This document shows, piece after piece, positions 19,357 through 30,649 of a stretch of DNA of 60,459 nucleotides. Below the pieces are notes generated by a model. The model was not told where the DNA came from and did not search any database. It saw only the letters and a program-made list of their open reading frames with translations. The position numbers and the translations under genes are program-made. Source of the DNA: Streptococcus sciuri (GTDB lineage Bacteria; Bacillota; Bacilli; Lactobacillales; Streptococcaceae); assembly GCF_024814375.1 (NCBI RefSeq), contig NZ_JANUXX010000009.1:1-60459 (forward strand), written 5' to 3'. Positions within the stretch are counted from its first letter, which is position 1. Every line of letters begins with the position of its first letter.

Positions 19357-20215
19357 TGATTATCTCCTCAAGGTCTTCTTCTGAAAAGTGATAGTGTTCA
19401 TTGCAAAACTGGCAAGTGATTTCTGCGCCATGGTCTTCGCTCTTCATAGAAGTGAGTTCGTTTTTTGCAAGTGATAAAAGTGCAAGTTTAAAGCGTTCTC
19501 TTGAGCAGTCGCAATAAAATCGAAGACTGTCCTCAGATAGGCGTTTGTAGTCATCGTCACCATATATAGCGTCAAGTAATGCTTCAATGTGGTTGCTAGA
19601 AGTCAAAAGACGAGAGACAGCAGGCATGTTTTGGATGCGATTCTCATAGCGTTTGATATCCTCATCAGAAGCACTCGGCAAAGCTTGGAGCATAAAACCA
19701 CCAGCGACTATGACCTCATCTTTATCATCAAGGAGGACGTTGAGTCCGACAGCTGAAGGGGTTTGTTCACTTTCAGTCAAATAGTAGGCAAAGTCTTCAC
19801 CGATTTCTCCTGAGATGATAGGGGTTGTTGAGGTGTAGGGTTTTCCCATACCGTAATCTGTGATGACGACAAACTGTCCTTGCCCCATAAAAGGACCAAC
19901 TAGCACTTCACCGGTAGCTGTTTTTTTGATGTCCACACCAGTGTTTTGAATATAGCCTTTAACATTACCCTGTGTGTCGGCTACTGAGATGATATGACCA
20001 AAAGAGCTATCGCCAATAATCTTGAGCGTCACCTTGCTAGTGCCTTTTTGATTGGCGGCAAGGATATGATTGGCAATGAGTCCACGACCAAGCGCTACAG
20101 TGGAGCTTGAGAGTGTCTGATGCTTTTCTTTGGCCACTTTAACAGTCTCGGTGCAATCTAGTACATAAGCCCTGAAAGCGCCATTTGTTGCAATTGATTT
20201 AATGATTTTATCCAT
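19334..20215 (-). CDS. hslO: Redox-regulated chaperone Hsp33
   Basis: A cytosolic holdase switched on by oxidation, 293 residues. The C-terminal zinc switch is complete: C235 and C237 (CDC) with C268 and C271 (CQFC). The N-terminal folding domain has the typical [11 protein letters not shown] and [20 protein letters not shown] segments. The start codon at 20215 lies eight bases after a TATAAT with an extended TGG, and no ribosome site is visible, so the message is predicted to be leaderless. It is the first gene of an operon with dusB and lies close to perR, which would fit an oxidative-stress theme. Confidence 0.96.
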   Translation of the reverse strand: MDKIIKSIATNGAFRAYVLDCTETVKVAKEKHQTLSSSTVALGRGLIANHILAANQKGTSKVTLKIIGDSSFGHIISVADTQGNVKGYIQNTGVDIKKTATGEVLVGPFMGQGQFVVITDYGMGKPYTSTTPIISGEIGEDFAYYLTESEQTPSAVGLNVLLDDKDEVIVAGGFMLQALPSASDEDIKRYENRIQNMPAVSRLLTSSNHIEALLDAIYGDDDYKRLSEDSLRFYCDCSRERFKLALLSLAKNELTSMKSEDHGAEITCQFCNEHYHFSEEDLEEIINDKTESE

Positions 20216-20222
20216 AACTGTT

Positions 20223-20231
20223 ATTATACCA
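20223..20231 (-). promoter_or_regulatory. Extended -10 promoter of hslO-dusB
   Basis: On the minus strand TGGTATAAT ends seven bases before the ATG of hslO. The transcription start therefore falls on or next to the start codon. Confidence 0.7.
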
Positions 20232-20314
20232 CAAAGTCTTGATTTTGCATGGGATGGGGATTAGAGAATGGTCGTAAGAAAGCTAGGTAAAGGATGGATA
20301 AAAGCGCTTTCTTT

Positions 20315-20323
20315 TGCTATACT
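20315..20323 (+). promoter_or_regulatory. Extended -10 before the decayed ABC exporter
   Basis: TGCTATACT, about 34 bases before the ATG of the broken ATPase. The ribosome site region GTAGGTGAG precedes that ATG. The promoter still looks intact although the gene is not. Confidence 0.6.
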
Positions 20324-20357
20324 AAAAGTAGAAAAGTGAGAGAAAGTAGGTGAGTCC

Positions 20358-20954
20358 ATGCTTAACATCCAGCACTTGACGATACGGACGAGACATCCGA
20401 TTTTGACGGATTTTTCCTATGATTTCAAGGAGGGAAATCTCTACGGCATTGTAGCGACAAATGGTTCTGACAAGACGACCTTTTTCCGCTCTATTATGGG
20501 TCTACTCCCTATCCTATAGGGAAAGGTTGAGCTAGAGAGTGGCTCAGCTTTTTATTATGAGACTAGCAACTGGCTAGATAGTGACCTCTCTGGGCTTGAC
20601 TATCTCCGCTTTGTCCAAAAAGAATGGCGCTCGCAGGTCGCACTTACAGATGTCATTGCGACTTGGAAGATGGAGGACTACATCCGTCTGCCTATTCGTA
20701 AGTACTCCCTTGGGATGAAGTAGCGGCTCTTGATTGCCATGTATATGGTCAGTGATAGTCAGTGTCTCCTCATGGATGAGATGACCAATGGTTTAGACGA
20801 GGAGAGTCGTCAGATATTCTTTTCGATTTTAAAAGGTTTCAAAGAAGTGGGAAAGCTCGTCATCCTATCTTCTCACTACAAGGAGGACATCGAGGCTTAC
20901 TGTGATTATCTTTTGACTTTGAGGGATGAAAAGATGGAGGTGAGTGCTCTATGA
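20358..20954 (+). pseudogene. ABC transporter ATP-binding protein, broken by two stop codons
   Basis: Reading from ATG 20358 gives an ABC ATPase interrupted by TAG at 20517-20519 and TAG at 20721-20723, both in frame. The second stop replaces the Q that follows the signature (YSLGMK then stop then RLLIAM). Both stops are one C-to-T change away from a glutamine codon. The Walker A also deviates: ATNGSDKTT, where the lysine-preceding G is D. Walker B (CLLMDEMTNGLD) and the H-loop (LSSHYKED) are still clear. The last bases overlap the permease start by four. The product cannot be a working ATPase unless both stops are read through. Confidence 0.9.
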
Positions 20955-22122
20955 CCTACCTATGCTTTCAACTCAAGCATCTCTTAAAAAGTCGCTTGAC
21001 CTATGTGCCCTTGCTCCTCATTGTCGCAGCTAGCCTTGTCACGCTTTTTCTAAATGCCAAGGCTAGTAAAAACAACAATCTTGGTGTGCAGATTAGCGAG
21101 AGCCTCCAGCAAACGCAAAAAGCAGTAGCGGACGAAAAAGAACGCTTAAAGACTTTGTCAAAAGACAGCGTCGAGTACCCCTATGTGCAAAAAAATATCA
21201 GCGAGGAAGAGGCGACCATTAAAAGCGATAGTGCTTTTTTAGCCGCCTATCAAAAGGGCGACTGGGAGAACGTTTATCAAAAACAGATCGCTTATCTAGA
21301 GAAGGTCAGACAAACCGCTGAGGACAATACGATTGATGCCACGATGAAAAGTGTGCTTAATCGTGACCTGCTCATGTATCAGGCACTCGCTAAAGAAAAC
21401 TTTGCCTACGAAGGTCCCTATTTTCCCACCCAAGCGCTTCCTTTTGTCCTGTCTTTGACCAACTATCTCTTTCCAACGCTTTTGCCTATTGCTCTTATCT
21501 TTATCCTGTCCAATCTCTACACCAGTACTTTTGCTTCAAAGACCATTGATAAGACACGACTCTTGCCAGAGAGTGCTTGGTGCTTAGTACTAAAGGACAT
21601 AGCAGTTGGTTTTGTGGTCAGTCTTGACCTCCTCATCCTGTCTGTCCTGCCAGTTTTTCTGGTGGTTGCTCTCTTTTTTGGTGTGGGGGAGTGGGATTAT
21701 CCCATATTGCATTATCATCTGTCTGATAAGACACTCTACTTTTTAGCCATAAAGGACAGCGTGCTGCTAGTCTTTTATTGCAAGTGCTGTCGCTACTTGT
21801 GATGAGCGTTGCCATTTACCTCATCGCCCAGCTGGTCAAAAATAAAGTCGCCACTCTTTTTGTCGCTCTCGTTGTCCTTTTAGGAGCGGTAGTTTTGCCC
21901 TTGGTTGTCGTGCCACTAGTACCCTATGTGCAATGGCTACCAACAGGCTACATCAAGAGCTTTGAGGTGGCAACAGGGCTTTTACAACATCAGCTGAACA
22001 ACTGGCAGATGAGTGCCACACAGGGCTACCTTGTCCTCATCGCTTGGCTGCTTGGGTTTACTTTACTCAGTATGCTATGGAAGGCATTTTCAGCCAGGAA
22101 AGTACAGCTTAGCCTAGCTTAA
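20951..22122 (+). pseudogene. ABC transporter permease, broken by one frameshift
   Basis: The partner permease of the broken ATPase. The first part (20951 to about 21770) codes for an N-terminal membrane helix, a long charged extracytoplasmic stretch rich in K, E and Q, and further membrane helices. At about 21765-21780 the frame shifts. The remaining helices (QVLSLLVMSVAIYLIAQLV onward) continue in the next frame and stop at 22122. One missing or extra base near CTAGTCTTTTATTG explains it. Together with the ATPase stops, the exporter is dead. Cargo unknown; the layout resembles two-gene ABC-2 type exporters. Confidence 0.88.
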
Positions 22123-22152
22123 AAGGAAACTGCAAAGCAAGTTTCCTTTTTT
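22121..22152. terminator. Shared terminator between the ABC remnant and telA
   Basis: AAAAGGAAACT pairs with AGTTTCCTTTT (11 bp, 8-nt loop) with A and T runs on the two sides, so it serves both convergent units. Confidence 0.9.
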
Positions 22153-22158
22153 CTATCT

Positions 22159-23421
22159 TTACTCATCCTTTGATTCGACTTGTTCTTGGATATCTTTGCT
22201 GTCGTTGAGGAGGGCTTGGACGATTTTTTCGTCTCGGAGTTTGACGGAGTCGTTGATGGTTTCGGCGGACCTGATGATAGCAGTCTCCAGCTCAGCCCGT
22301 TTTTTTCGCCCATCGTCAATGGCTTTGATGATACCTTGGTTTTGTGCGACAAGGCTTTCAGCCAGCGCTGTGACAGACTTGGTTGAGAGCGTAGGGCTTT
22401 GCGCTGTTTTTTCTAGCATAGGAATGGCTTCTTTGCTGGTTTCAGCCAGCATTTCAAGCGCAGCGTTATTGGCATGGACAATAGCGTCCGCTGTCACGCC
22501 AGACTTGACCGACTGCTGCATCATACCCAGCTGTGCGATAGAGAGCTTCATGGTTGGGATGGTGTTGCGTCTGAGCATGCCTAGCTTTTGGCGCATGTCC
22601 GAGGAGACCTTGACCAGATTGCGCATTTGAGGCGTTGTCGCCCAAGCCACGTAGAGGCGGTTCATGTACTCGGTGTGTTGCTGCTCCATGGTGTTGATGA
22701 CCTCGGTGAGGTGGGCGAGCTCATTGCTTATGATTTGATAATCTGGCGTAGCACTATCAAGACTCTCTAGACTTTCTTGCAAATCTTTGGCACGGTTTGC
22801 AGCTTCTTTTTGAGTCGCTTCTAAAAAGGCGATGACCCCAACCAAGTTTTCAATCGACTTGGTATTGTCCTCGATCAAGAGCTCCGCTGAGACGATGTTG
22901 CGAGCGAGCGAATCCTCCTGCTTAACCACACTGGCTGCCATGGAGTCCATTTTTTGCTCAATGCTCTGGGCGTCAAAGTAAAACTCTTGCAGGCTATTTT
23001 TACTCTGTCTAAAGAGCTTTTGGAGAAAATTGGGTTTCTTGTCCAGCTCAGCAGGGGTAGCTTCCTTGTATTTGGCGATAAAGCCGTTGAGCTCACGGTT
23101 GGCGTTTAAAAGCAATTCATCAACCTGCGGGATTTGCAGTTTCTTTTGCTCAGAAAGGATATGATTGACCGTGTTATTGACCGCCTCAACCGCTGACTGA
23201 CCAAAGTCAAGGAGGGCGTTTTGGTCTGCTAGAAAGCTATCGACAAGGGCTGGCGCTTTTTTGGTGATAGCCGTTTGTTGTTCAGGTGTGAGCTTATCAA
23301 AAAAGCTGATTTGCCCAGTCTCACTGGTGTCAGTGCTTGTGATGATGTCAGTGGTTTTATCCGTTGTTGTGATAGCATTTTCAGCGATTTTATCAATATC
23401 AAAATTAAAGGTGTCTGCCAT
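22159..23421 (-). CDS. Toxic anion resistance protein, TelA/YceH family
   Basis: A 420-residue, almost entirely helical and charged cytosolic protein of the TelA family, first linked to tellurite resistance and also seen in stress and cell-envelope contexts. Family marks are the repeated coiled-coil segments, the EQQHTEYMNRLYVAWATTPQ region near residue 250, and the SIAQLGMMQQS stretch near 305. It has no signal or membrane segment. It lies 12 bases after xpaC, a pairing common in Firmicutes, and is read from the same promoter. The ribosome site AAGGAGAGAG is good. The molecular function of the family is not settled. Confidence 0.92.
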   Translation of the reverse strand: MADTFNFDIDKIAENAITTTDKTTDIITSTDTSETGQISFFDKLTPEQQTAITKKAPALVDSFLADQNALLDFGQSAVEAVNNTVNHILSEQKKLQIPQVDELLLNANRELNGFIAKYKEATPAELDKKPNFLQKLFRQSKNSLQEFYFDAQSIEQKMDSMAASVVKQEDSLARNIVSAELLIEDNTKSIENLVGVIAFLEATQKEAANRAKDLQESLESLDSATPDYQIISNELAHLTEVINTMEQQHTEYMNRLYVAWATTPQMRNLVKVSSDMRQKLGMLRRNTIPTMKLSIAQLGMMQQSVKSGVTADAIVHANNAALEMLAETSKEAIPMLEKTAQSPTLSTKSVTALAESLVAQNQGIIKAIDDGRKKRAELETAIIRSAETINDSVKLRDEKIVQALLNDSKDIQEQVESKDE

Positions 23422-23433
23422 AATCTCTCTCCT

Positions 23434-24267
23434 TTAGTCGTTCTCCAGTTTGTCCTTCATCAAGCGCAGGCTGATGTCAAAGTCTTTCATGTCGCTCTCA
23501 TTGAGCTGACGTAGGGTCTCGTCCAGATCCTCATCAAACTGCACGAGCACAAGCCTTGCTGTCTCTAGGCGCTCGTCTGCTTTGTAGTAGTCTTTTGGCG
23601 ATTGCTTGATTTTGAGGTAACCAGTAAGCACATCCTCAAAGCGATTCATGCTGGCTTGGTGCAGGGCGAGCAGTTCTTCTTTATTGTCTGCTTTTTTGAT
23701 TTTCTCTAAAATGGTCTCGTAGTCACGCATGATGTTGTCATAAGTCGTCTTAAGCTCTGGAGCGTAAGTGGCGACTCTCTCCTCGATAGTCAGTTCACGC
23801 TTATCCTCTTCCTTAGTGACAAGGCTAGACAGGCGATCTTTGACCTCATCGTAGGAAGCTTTGGCATGCGCTTTGACTCGCTGGTAGGTTGTCGCATTGA
23901 TGTGCTCTTTTAGCTGGTTAAGCTCAGACTCGATATGCTGGATACTAGGCAATAGCTTATCAGCCAGCTGCCTGTAAGCGTCAAAGTCCTCGTCCTCCCA
24001 GAGTGTGTCCAGTTTTTTTAACTGGTAGTCTGCTTGGCGAATGTCCCCTTGCAGCCTTTCGATATCTGCTGTAGGGTTGGTCAACTGCTCTTGTCTTTTC
24101 TTTTGACGCATATACATATAGCGAATGAGACGATAAAACCCGTAGCCAATGCCTACAACCACAGCTAAGGGCAAAAGCACATGCACCAGCACGTAAACTG
24201 CAATGAGAACAACAATAATGGTCATGAGTGCCTCGCTAGAGCTTTTTGATTTGGAACGTCTCGCCAT
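23434..24267 (-). CDS. xpaC: XpaC-like protein (5-bromo-4-chloroindolyl phosphate hydrolysis family)
   Basis: A 277-residue protein with a serine/arginine/lysine-rich start, one or two membrane segments at about residues 15-46 (TIIVVLIAVYVLVHVLLPLA, then VVGIGYGFYRLI), and a long charged coiled-coil tail. The family name comes from a phenotype, and no clear hydrolase motif is visible. It is first in an operon with telA, which suggests a membrane-anchored partner for it. Its promoter lies at 24300-24328. Confidence 0.85.
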   Translation of the reverse strand: MARRSKSKSSSEALMTIIVVLIAVYVLVHVLLPLAVVVGIGYGFYRLIRYMYMRQKKRQEQLTNPTADIERLQGDIRQADYQLKKLDTLWEDEDFDAYRQLADKLLPSIQHIESELNQLKEHINATTYQRVKAHAKASYDEVKDRLSSLVTKEEDKRELTIEERVATYAPELKTTYDNIMRDYETILEKIKKADNKEELLALHQASMNRFEDVLTGYLKIKQSPKDYYKADERLETARLVLVQFDEDLDETLRQLNESDMKDFDISLRLMKDKLEND

Positions 24268-24299
24268 AAAACTACCTACTTCTTTGTCAATATACCTTT

Positions 24300-24328
24300 A
24301 TTGTAGCTTAAAATAAGCGAATAGACAA
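24300..24328 (-). promoter_or_regulatory. Promoter of xpaC-telA
   Basis: On the minus strand TTGTCT (24323-24328), a 17-bp spacer and TACAAT (24300-24305). It lies between the gshF remnant and xpaC. Confidence 0.75.
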
Positions 24329-24332
24329 TTGT

Positions 24333-26589
24333 TTATTGTTGTCTTATTTCTGGAAAGAGCCCTTCTAAGATTTTTAGCGTGATGATTTGCCCAGGTCCTT
24401 CTTGGCAGTAGGTGTGCATGTACATAGACGGGTTAAAGTTAAGCTCAATGCAGGTGCAGTGTGGCTTTTCCTTACTTGCCTTTTTCGTCATATCAGGGAT
24501 AATCAAGTCCACACCACATACCCAAGCGCCTAGTGTGCTTGCCATTTGGCTGGCTAACTGTTTATAACTGTCCTCCATGCTCTCGGTCACATCAATCGAG
24601 TCGCCACCTGTTGAGATATTGGAGTTGCGACGCAGCTCCACCCTGACACCTGCCTCTAGGACGCTGTCGGGGCTGTAGCCTTGTTGCGTCAGCATGAGTC
24701 GCTCAATCTCTCCAAGTTCAATGATTTCAAGAGGTGACCTGTGGTCATGCCCTCGCAAGGGATTTTGATTTTTAGCTCAATGAGTTCTCTAATAGTGTGC
24801 TTGCCATCACCCACGACATTGGCAGTGACCCGAAGGAGCACAGCGAGACACTCTCCATCTAGGATGAAAAAGCGGTACTCGGTGCCTGCCACACAGTCCT
24901 CCACCAGCACACTGCTATCCTCCGCAAATGCAATGTCAAGCGCTTTTTGGTAAGCCTCAAGACTAGCCCCCTCTTTAAAAATAGAAATCCCCAGTCCAAA
25001 GTTAGTGGACTTTGACTTGACGACGATAGCTTTTTTCTTGATGTGGTGATAGTAGGCTTTGGCGCTTGCTTTATCGGGAAATTCCCTGCCGGCAGGCGTT
25101 GGAAAGCCGTGTTCTTGCAGGAGTTTTTTGGTGACGACTTTATTTGCCATGGCTAGTGGTACCACGTAGTTATCCTTTGATGTCATGTTGCCATTTTTGA
25201 CCAGCTCGACATGCCCCTTGTAGCTCAGGCGCAAAAACTGGTTCTCCTCATCTAAAATCTCAATTCGAACCCCCTTTTGAATGGCGTCAAACATGAGCAT
25301 TTGTGTGGAGAGCTCCATGTTTTCAAAGTCTTTCAAGGCGTAAAAGGCACTCCAAGCGTAGTCGTGATGAGTTTCTCCTTCTTTTTGCCCAAAGGCTTCT
25401 AGCGACTGGCTTGTTATATGCGCTAGCGACTGTCCAGATAAGGTCAAGCTTGGGTCTGCGACTTGCTCTTTTATTGCCTCAAGCAAGTCCCTGTAGTGGT
25501 CAGGTAGATGGAAGTGCTTGATGACACTTTCCATAGCGTCTAGGATGTCGGATGTAGGCGCTGCACTTGGCAGCTTTTCTAGTGGATGGCTAAGAGCAAT
25601 GGTATTGTTGAGTGCATTTGCTTGTGCGATAGCAATATCGACATTTTCCACATCATCCAGCCAGAGGAGCGCTAGGAAAAAGAGGTGCACACTGTCCACA
25701 GTCTCCTGCGTGATACCAAGAGGAGTGAAAGGATTGAGGTCAAAACAGCGCAGCTCGAGATAGCTGATGGGCTGATCGAGATAGCCACGACAAGCCTTTT
25801 GCCCACGCAAGCGCACCGCAGAGTAATGTTCTTTTTCAGCGATGAGCTGCTTATTAGCCACTGCCGTCTCTAGACTAGTGATGTAGTCGTCAAGCGACGC
25901 ATAGGAGATGACAATGTCCTCGTGGTTGACATAGCCAAGCTGACTGGAGCGAATGGAGCGCACAGGATGAGTCAGGTCTTCTTTCAAAAAGCCTTTTTCA
26001 GCAATGGGACAGATCCGTAGAGATAGGTTAGTAGCCAACGGAAGCGCAGGAAATTTTGTGCGATTTTGAGATAAAGATCACTTTGAAACTTGGCTTTATC
26101 CTCGTAGCTACTTACCTCAAAGAGCGCTTGAATAATAGAGCTGCTAAGCGCCATATTGGCATGAATGCCGGACATGGTCTGTAAGGTCTTGCCGTAGGTG
26201 CTAGCTAAATAGTCTCGATAGTCACGCTCAAAGCTATCCTCCAGCTGAGCAATAGCAATCTCCTCCTCGGCTATTTTAGGCGACATGGATAGAGGTCACA
26301 GGTATTCATCGGTCAGTGTTTGCTCAGCGACATCTGTGATAGCGCCTAGCCATCTAAGCGCTTCTTTTGTTGAGCGTGTGACAGGTGTGATGAGCTCCAG
26401 CTGTGACTTGCTAAAGTCTGTCTGGATATAAGGGTGATAGCTGCGTGCGCCAAGTGCCTTTGGATGAGGACTTGTAGCGAGTTTACTTGAGTCTTTTTGG
26501 ATACGCAAGGATTCACGCTCAATGCCAAAGGTTCCCTCTAAAAGCGGGAAATTCGGATCTAGTTTTTGCAGTAGCTGGTTGATGGTCCT
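24333..26589 (-). pseudogene. gshF: Bifunctional glutathione synthesis gene gshF (gshAB), multiply broken
   Basis: The stretch codes for a full-length GshF (glutamate-cysteine ligase plus ATP-grasp glutathione synthetase, about 750 residues) but in four damaged parts. (1) At the place where the start should be, eight bases after AAGGAG (26598-26603), the codon is AGG (26587-26589), so the ATG is lost. (2) TGA at 26296-26298 replaces the W of the conserved DEYLWP. (3) A one-base loss near 26008 shifts the frame in the middle of the ligase domain. (4) One A is missing from a run at about 24769-24773, before the conserved GHDHRSPLE. Domains remain readable: FGIERESLR, SYHPYIQTDFS, STNFGLGIS, RRNSNISTGGDSID, CIELNFNPSMYMHTY. 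No working enzyme can be made from it. Confidence 0.93.
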
Positions 26590-26643
26590 TTTAAGGTCTC
26601 CTTCATTGTCATTATTTTCAAAAAATACTGTCTTTAGCTATAG

Positions 26644-28092
<1,449 letters not shown>

Positions 28093-28098
28093 TAACAT

Positions 28099-28146
28099 AA
28101 AAGAGCCAAAAGTCTAGCAGAAATGCAGGAGTTTTGGATCTTTTTT
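28099..28146 (+). terminator. Terminator of purA
   Basis: AAAAGA-CCAAAA pairs with TTTTGG-TCTTTT (one mismatch), enclosing an inner GCA-GAAA-TGC hairpin, followed by T at 28141-28146. Confidence 0.8.
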
Positions 28147-28214
28147 GAATTGAGAAACAAAATAATGTAAAAATAGAATGCTTTGGGTTATAATAAACCA
28201 AAGGAATGAATATT

Positions 28215-28577
28215 ATGTATCAAGTAATTAAGATGTATGGTGATTGGGAACCGTGGTGGTTTTTAGACGGTTGGACAAATGATATTGTTTCACAAAAAAT
28301 GTTTTGCACCTTTGAGTCAGCAGCAAACTATTATGAAAAAGAGTGGCAAAAAGGCTGTAAGAATTATAATTACTATGATAGCCATCAAGATTTTCTGACA
28401 GTTTTTTGGAATCAAGATGACGAGAGATGGTGCGAAGAATGTAATGAGTATTTACAACAATACCACTCCCTTCTCCTCCTGAAAGATGGCAAACCTCTCC
28501 CTAGTCAATGGCATAGGAAAAGTCTCATCAAAGGAAATAAGAGAGTACTTCCCCAAAGCTGTCAGAGGAAAGACTAA
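28215..28577 (+). CDS. DUF1033 family protein
   Basis: A 120-residue protein rich in aromatic residues, W and Y. Recognisable parts are MYQVIKMYGDWEPWWFLDGW at the start and RWCEECNEYLQQYHSLLLL near residue 75. The family is common in streptococci and lactobacilli and has no known function. In S. pyogenes-type genomes it lies between rpoC and the comG operon; here it lies 4 kb before comG. An upstream in-frame ATG (28206) touches the ribosome site AAAGG, so ATG 28215 is the better start. A TTATAAT promoter element lies just upstream at about 28189-28195. Confidence 0.85.
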   Translation: MYQVIKMYGDWEPWWFLDGWTNDIVSQKMFCTFESAANYYEKEWQKGCKNYNYYDSHQDFLTVFWNQDDERWCEECNEYLQQYHSLLLLKDGKPLPSQWHRKSLIKGNKRVLPQSCQRKD

Positions 28578-28715
28578 AACAAAAAGAGTTTATCTGATGA
28601 CGTCTTGTTTGTTGTCGTTCATTTGATAGCGAAACGTTGATTCAGTATGTGACTTTCTGTTTTATTTTTGGTAGAATGGAACTGTTTACAACTATGCCTA
28701 GAAAAAGGAGTATTT

Positions 28716-30614
28716 ATGGTAACTTACAAAGATAATTTTTACGAAGCTGTCAATGGTGATTGGGCAAAGACAGCTGTTATCCCTGATGATAAGACGACAA
28801 CAGGTGGTTTTACAGACTTATCCGATGAGATTGAAGAGTTGATGCTGGCCACTACTGATAAATGGTTGGCTGGAGAAGATGTGCCTGATGATGCGGTTTT
28901 ACAAAATTTTGTTGCTTTTCATCGTATGGTAGCTGATTATGACAAGCGTGAAGAAGTCGGGGTCGCCCCAGCGCTTCCTTTGATTGCTGAAGTTAAAGCG
29001 CTCACATCTTTCAAAGAACTGACCGACCATATGGCAGATTTTGAGCTATCTGGGAAGCCGAATGCTCTATCCTTTAGTGTTGCACCTGACTTTATGGATG
29101 CACAGCTGAATGTTCTTTGGGCGGAAGCTCCAGAACTTATCTTACCAGATACCACCTACTACCAAGAAGGGAATGAACAAGCTCCAGCACTTCTTGCTAA
29201 ATGGAGAGATATGTATGAAGAGTTACTTCCCAAGTTTGGCTTTTCAGCTGAGGAAGTGGCAAGTCTTTTAGATCGTGTCTTGGAATTGGATAGAAAGCTT
29301 GCTCGCTATGTGCTTTCACGTGAGGAGAGTTCGGATTATGTTAGTCTTTACAAGCCTTATGATTGGACAGATTTTAAACAGCTTGTACCAGAGTTACCGC
29401 TTGATGAGATTTTTTCAGTCATCTTAGGCGGAGAGGTACCTGATAAGGTCATTGTTCCTGAAGAGCGCTTTTGGACGGAGTTTGCAGCAGAATATTACTC
29501 TGAATCTAATTGGGATTTGCTAAAAGCAGATTTATTACTTTCTGCTACAGGCAATTTTAATAGCTATTTAACAGATGAGATACGTGTGCTTTCGGGTTCT
29601 TATAGCCGTGCTCTCTCAGGTGTACCGCAAGCTATGGACAAGAAAAAAGCTGCTTATTATGTAGCACAATCCCCTTATACACAGGCACTTGGTTTGTGGT
29701 ATGCAGGTGAAAAATTCTCCAAAGAGGCTAAAGCAGATGTCGAGGCTAAGGTTGCAACCATGATTGATGTTTACAAATCTCGCCTAGAAAGTGCGGACTG
29801 GTTGGAAGAGTCAACACGTCAAAAAGCGATTACAAAACTCAATGTCATCACTCCTCACATTGGATATCCCGAGAAATTACCAGAAACCTATGCTCAGAAA
29901 GTCATCGATTCTTCCCTGAGTCTGGTAGAAAATGCTGAAAAACTTGCAAAAATTTCCATTGCTCATCATTGGAGTCAGTGGAACAAACCAGTTGATCGTA
30001 GTGAGTGGCATATGCCAGCCCACATGGTCAATGCTTATTATTCACCACAGCAAAACCAAATTGTTTTTCCAGCGGCTATTTTGCAAGCACCATTTTACTC
30101 CCTTGAGCAAAGTTCATCTGCGAACTATGGCGGTATTGGCGCTGTAATTGCTCACGAGATTTCGCATGCTTTTGATACTAATGGAGCTTCTTTTGATGAA
30201 AACGGTAGTCTCAACAACTGGTGGACAGATCAGGATTATGCTGCTTTTAAAGAGCGTACAGACAAGGTTGTTAAGCAATTTGATGGTCTAGATTCTTACG
30301 GTGCTAAGGTCAATGGTAAGCTGACTGTATCTGAAAATGTAGCTGATCTTGGTGGTGTCGCTTGCGCCCTTGAAGCTGCTAAAAAAGATGACGACTTCTC
30401 TGTGACCGATTTCTTTATCAATTTTGCTACTATTTGGCGCATGAAAGCACGTCCAGAATTCATGCAGATGATGGCAAGTGTTGATGTCCATGCCCCAGCT
30501 AAGTGGCGTACAAATGTAACTGTGACAAACTTTGAAGATTTTCATGAAGCCTTTGCTATCCGTCCAGGAGATGGTATGTGGCGTTCACCAGAAGATCGTG
30601 TCATCATTTGGTAA
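28716..30614 (+). CDS. pepO: Endopeptidase PepO, M13 (neprilysin) family
   Basis: A zinc metallopeptidase that cuts oligopeptides, 632 residues. The zinc site is IAHEISHAF (H480, E481, H484) with the third ligand E540 in ENVADLGG and D544. The C-terminal MRSPEDRVIIW-type ending (here MWRSPEDRVIIW) is typical. There is no signal peptide, as in streptococcal PepO, although the protein is also found outside cells in some species. The longer frame from 28668 lacks a ribosome site, and AAGGAG at 28705-28710 points to ATG 28716. An extended -10 TGGTAGAAT lies upstream. It stands alone, with a terminator after it. Confidence 0.95.
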   Translation: MVTYKDNFYEAVNGDWAKTAVIPDDKTTTGGFTDLSDEIEELMLATTDKWLAGEDVPDDAVLQNFVAFHRMVADYDKREEVGVAPALPLIAEVKALTSFKELTDHMADFELSGKPNALSFSVAPDFMDAQLNVLWAEAPELILPDTTYYQEGNEQAPALLAKWRDMYEELLPKFGFSAEEVASLLDRVLELDRKLARYVLSREESSDYVSLYKPYDWTDFKQLVPELPLDEIFSVILGGEVPDKVIVPEERFWTEFAAEYYSESNWDLLKADLLLSATGNFNSYLTDEIRVLSGSYSRALSGVPQAMDKKKAAYYVAQSPYTQALGLWYAGEKFSKEAKADVEAKVATMIDVYKSRLESADWLEESTRQKAITKLNVITPHIGYPEKLPETYAQKVIDSSLSLVENAEKLAKISIAHHWSQWNKPVDRSEWHMPAHMVNAYYSPQQNQIVFPAAILQAPFYSLEQSSSANYGGIGAVIAHEISHAFDTNGASFDENGSLNNWWTDQDYAAFKERTDKVVKQFDGLDSYGAKVNGKLTVSENVADLGGVACALEAAKKDDDFSVTDFFINFATIWRMKARPEFMQMMASVDVHAPAKWRTNVTVTNFEDFHEAFAIRPGDGMWRSPEDRVIIW

Positions 30615-30621
30615 CAAAAAG

Positions 30622-30649
30622 CGGAGTAGCTTTAGCTACTCCGTTTTTT
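30622..30649. terminator. Shared terminator of pepO and the S66 peptidase
   Basis: CGGAGTAGC pairs with GCTACTCCG (9 bp, TTTA loop). A run on the left and T run on the right serve the two convergent genes. Confidence 0.93.

Noticed and set aside
22196..22630. Plus-strand frame of 144 codons opposite telA
   Set aside because: A shadow of the TelA helical repeat; no ribosome site or promoter.
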